Shown: in pieces, positions 62,198-64,000 of the stretch
Position numbering within the stretch: the first letter of the stretch is position 1
Layout of the letters: each line of letters begins with the position of its first letter
Assembly (NCBI GenBank): GCA_963766995.1
Contig: CAVYCE010000003.1
Span: forward strand, 1,550,001-1,614,000
DNA length: 64,000 bases
Direction of reading: 5' to 3'
Source: Bog-473 sp963766995
GTDB taxonomy: Bacteria; Actinomycetota; Acidimicrobiia; Acidimicrobiales; RAAP-2
The notes under the pieces: model-generated
What the model saw: only the letters and a program-made list of their open reading frames with translations
Database searches by the model: none
What the model was told of the DNA's origin: nothing
Made by a program: the position numbers and the translations under genes

Positions 62198-62677
62198 CTA
62201 ATCGTTGGTAGGAGGTGAGTTGGGCAATGCGGCATCGAGCCAACCGGCCAACTGAGCCTGGCTTGCCGCCTCGTTGATTTGGTAGGTGGCGATGACTTCC
62301 GCCATTTCGTCGCACCGTTGCGCCAACGTCTCTGTCATCTGCACCAAATTGCTCAACAGCGCTTGTTCTTCGTCCAATCGGCGCCTGAGGACCCTGAAGG
62401 TGAAACGGCCGAAGAGGCGGGAAAACCGCCCCCATCCGTTCGACTCGATCACCGTGGCCGACATTTGATGGTGCGCGTGCAGGTAGGCCAATGCCTCTGC
62501 TGACCTGGTGGTGTTGCCCTCCCAGTGGCCCAAGGTGGCAGAAGGAAGAACGGGCGACCATCGCAGTTGGGCATGGTGCACCGTCAGCTGCTCGAGCACG
62601 TCGCGAGGATTGACATCGTTCTGTTCCACTGCGTTGCTCAGCCCTTCGTCGCCCGTGGCGGTAGTGCAGAAATCCAC
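62198..62677 (-). CDS. Coiled-coil protein of a surface-glycan cluster, function unknown
   Basis: 159 residues from GTG at 62677. No named family was recognised. The first 60 residues are polar. ALAYLHAHHQMSATVIESNG precedes a basic segment (RFSRLFGRFTFRVLRRRLDE), and residues 97-140 (EEQALLSNLVQMTETLAQRC onward) are heptad-like. Similar short helical proteins are found next to glycosyltransferases in actinobacterial polysaccharide loci. It may bridge or anchor a synthase. Confidence 0.6.
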   Translation of the reverse strand: MDFCTTATGDEGLSNAVEQNDVNPRDVLEQLTVHHAQLRWSPVLPSATLGHWEGNTTRSAEALAYLHAHHQMSATVIESNGWGRFSRLFGRFTFRVLRRRLDEEQALLSNLVQMTETLAQRCDEMAEVIATYQINEAASQAQLAGWLDAALPNSPPTND

Positions 62678-62749
62678 ACTTTGCCTCTCTGCGCGTCATG
62701 CTACGCGGTGGCACCCCACCAATAGGTGAGGACCGGGGCGGAGTGAACG

Positions 62750-62755
62750 TAACAT
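62750..62755 (+). promoter_or_regulatory. -10 element TAACAT
   Basis: The hexamer ends seven bases before the GTG at 62763. Confidence 0.5.
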
Positions 62756-62762
62756 TGAGGAC

Positions 62763-63665
62763 GTGACCAACCTGCCCCTGGGCTCGCCACCACAAGCACT
62801 GGTTGCCCTGGTGGCCTTGCCTGGTGCTCAAGGATCGTCGGTGGCAGAGGCGTGGTCGGCCGGAGGAATTCCCGTACTGGGACACCTAGTGCAGGCACCG
62901 TCGATTTCGGACGAAATCCTGGCTGCATGTCTGTCGACTTGGTGGGCTCCCCCTGAGTACCTCCCGGGGTGGGAGCACGAGCCGGCAGTAGTTGCACTCG
63001 CCGGACGCCAACGGGAGATGACGAGTGCACCCCTCGACGATGGAATTGCCCACGTGTGGTGGGATGAACAGCATTCGTTGCTCATCGATCTCTGGTTGAT
63101 GCCGGAACGCAGCCTGCGCGCCGCTGTATTGCTCTGGGATACCCCAGAACAATCGGTAAGTGCCCTTCAGGGACTCGGCATTCGTCCGATACATGCCAGA
63201 GCATTGTGGGAACACGCCACCATGCATGTTCTGAGCGCACTGGCGGGTCAGCGCATCTACGTGTGCCACCGACGAGAACTCCACGCTGGAACTCCCGCAT
63301 CGCTGCAAGCATTCATGTCTGAGAACGGCATTGATGTGAGTGGTGCCGACTTGCCTCAGGGTGCAGTCACTCTCGATGGGGGGGGAAAAGATGGTTTCGA
63401 CGATCTCCTCAGCGTGCTGGATTCGGTGTCCGGTCCGCATGAGGCGTTTCCCACCCTGGACCTTCCTGCACTGAGTCCGGTGTCATCCGAGCTCCTCGCC
63501 GCTCATCGTGCGGCCCACCGCATGGGTCTTGAGGCTCGAGAGGGCTGGTTGCTGGCGGATCGGCGCGAGCGGGAGACGGCTCGCATACAGGCCGAACTCA
63601 ACCAGACCATGCAGGGCGTTGACCGCGTCGCTGATCACCTGCTCAATGCCCTGGGAGCACCTTGA
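62763..63665 (+). CDS. Sulfotransferase-like protein of a surface-glycan cluster
   Basis: 300 residues from GTG at 62763. The middle part, VLLWDTPEQSVSALQGLGIR, then ALWEHATMHVLSALAGQRIY and HAGTPASLQAFMSENGIDVS, follows the second half of bacterial sulfotransferase-3 proteins (the 3'-phosphate-binding region and following helices). The usual N-terminal PAPS loop (GxPRSGTT-like) is not evident; LVALPGAQGSSVAEAWSAGG stands in its place and keeps a Ser. Activity is uncertain. The C-terminus is a charged helix. The stop overlaps the next TTG start. Confidence 0.6.
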   Translation: MTNLPLGSPPQALVALVALPGAQGSSVAEAWSAGGIPVLGHLVQAPSISDEILAACLSTWWAPPEYLPGWEHEPAVVALAGRQREMTSAPLDDGIAHVWWDEQHSLLIDLWLMPERSLRAAVLLWDTPEQSVSALQGLGIRPIHARALWEHATMHVLSALAGQRIYVCHRRELHAGTPASLQAFMSENGIDVSGADLPQGAVTLDGGGKDGFDDLLSVLDSVSGPHEAFPTLDLPALSPVSSELLAAHRAAHRMGLEAREGWLLADRRERETARIQAELNQTMQGVDRVADHLLNALGAP

Positions 63666-64000
63666 ACAACGGCCATCACCCTTCCATCCTCTATCTGGTT
63701 CATGGATTTCCTCCCGAAGAGGAGACAGGGACGCCCCTCGTGGCAGCTGGCTACGTCCATGAGCTGACGCAACGTGGTTGGAATGTCTCGGTCATGTATG
63801 GCAGCCCAGACGGTCCGGCGTGGGAAGACGTTGGACCAATAAAGCTTGAAGGGGAGTCATTTTCGAGGATTTGCGTGCCCACCACACGCGTGCTCGGAGC
63901 CCTGTGGTCGGTCACGGCGGCATCGACGGTGCGTAGCGGCGGTGCTCCTCAAAGCGTTGCCTTCGAACGAGTGCTGGCTGCAGTACGGCCGGACGTGATG
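63662..64000 (+). CDS. Glycosyltransferase family 4, N-terminal part; runs off the window
   Basis: 113 codons from TTG at 63662 (TTGA overlap with the preceding stop) and still open at base 64000. SILYLVHGFPPEEETGTPLV followed by AAGYVHELTQRGWNVSVMYG is the GT4 N-terminal strand, helix and acceptor-side loop. The donor domain lies outside the window. With the two preceding genes it marks a glycan assembly cluster. Confidence 0.75.
   Translation, partial: MNNGHHPSILYLVHGFPPEEETGTPLVAAGYVHELTQRGWNVSVMYGSPDGPAWEDVGPIKLEGESFSRICVPTTRVLGALWSVTAASTVRSGGAPQSVAFERVLAAVRPDVM

Noticed and set aside
62193..62885. N-terminal extension of the glycosyltransferase frame
   Set aside because: It lies over another same-strand gene in a different phase and is Arg/Ser-rich low-quality sequence.

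Overview
The window reads as chromosomal DNA of a high-GC actinobacterium, most likely of the class Acidimicrobiia. This is inferred from WhiB, SARP/BTAD and GlnR-like regulators, a tandem pair of ArsA/Get-like ATPases beside whiB, secreted proteins with repeated GYWLVGSDGG motifs, a DUF929 protein, a MurL/MurD2 pair, and frequent GTG/TTG starts. No rRNA, CRISPR array, insertion sequence, integrase or phage module was seen. Four tRNA genes (Ile-GAT, Ala-TGC, Pro-CGG, Thr-CGT) are present. Genes are tightly packed, with many 4-base stop/start overlaps.

Layout. 1-7.8 kb: secreted and envelope genes (GH27-like glycosidase running off the left edge, a two-block repeat protein, a G1 glutamic peptidase, a small membrane protein, a TesB thioesterase, an anchored SGNH hydrolase). 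8.2-14.3 kb: metabolic genes, a DUF2142 membrane protein, and a PHS-type phosphate permease divergent from a PhoU-like gene. 14.5-25.5 kb: CBS/CorC protein, response regulator, two Get-like ATPases, whiB, a cysteine-less DUF929 protein, NUDIX, metallo-beta-lactamase fold hydrolase, Mrp, an IscA-type carrier, a compact xanthine-dehydrogenase-like fusion with no usual start codon, RidA, and a GlnR-like regulator. 25.5-33.4 kb: GSI-alpha glutamine synthetase, hydrolases (one frameshifted), NadE, a SigB-like sigma factor, a 24-residue membrane protein, a HAD phosphatase. 33.5-44.5 kb: two TrkA/Ceo proteins divergent from a permease fused to an OB-fold domain, H+-pyrophosphatase, topA, tmk, holB. 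44.6-50.9 kb: ABC permease, ABC ATPase fused to a cyclic-nucleotide-binding domain, a 1214-residue SARP/AAA regulator, and a stand-alone cNMP-binding protein. 51.2-57.6 kb: secreted nucleosidase-like protein, membrane protein, CADD-like diiron protein, and the wall-precursor genes pgeF-murL-murD2. 57.6-61 kb: MerR regulator, MaoC-like hydratase, SDR and P450, suggesting lipid or sterol oxidation. 61-64 kb: the edge of a surface-glycan cluster (two glycosyltransferases, a coiled-coil protein, a sulfotransferase-like protein).

How parts fit together. PgeF, MurL and MurD2 all concern the first two residues of the peptidoglycan stem. The TrkA pair with the KimA-like permease suggests potassium homeostasis. 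IscA and Mrp serve Fe-S clusters and sit beside an Fe-S flavin-less oxidoreductase-like gene. GlnA with a GlnR-like regulator forms a nitrogen unit. The ABC-cNMP fusion, SARP and cNMP protein look like a nucleotide-gated export or signalling module.

Promoter style. About eighteen genes have a TANNNT hexamer ending 5-9 bases before the start codon, which implies widespread leaderless transcription and was used to choose starts. The strongest leads are the cNMP-domain ABC module, the permease/OB fusion, the CTG-start compact dehydrogenase, the CADD-like protein with all self-sacrifice residues, and the MurL pathway cluster.
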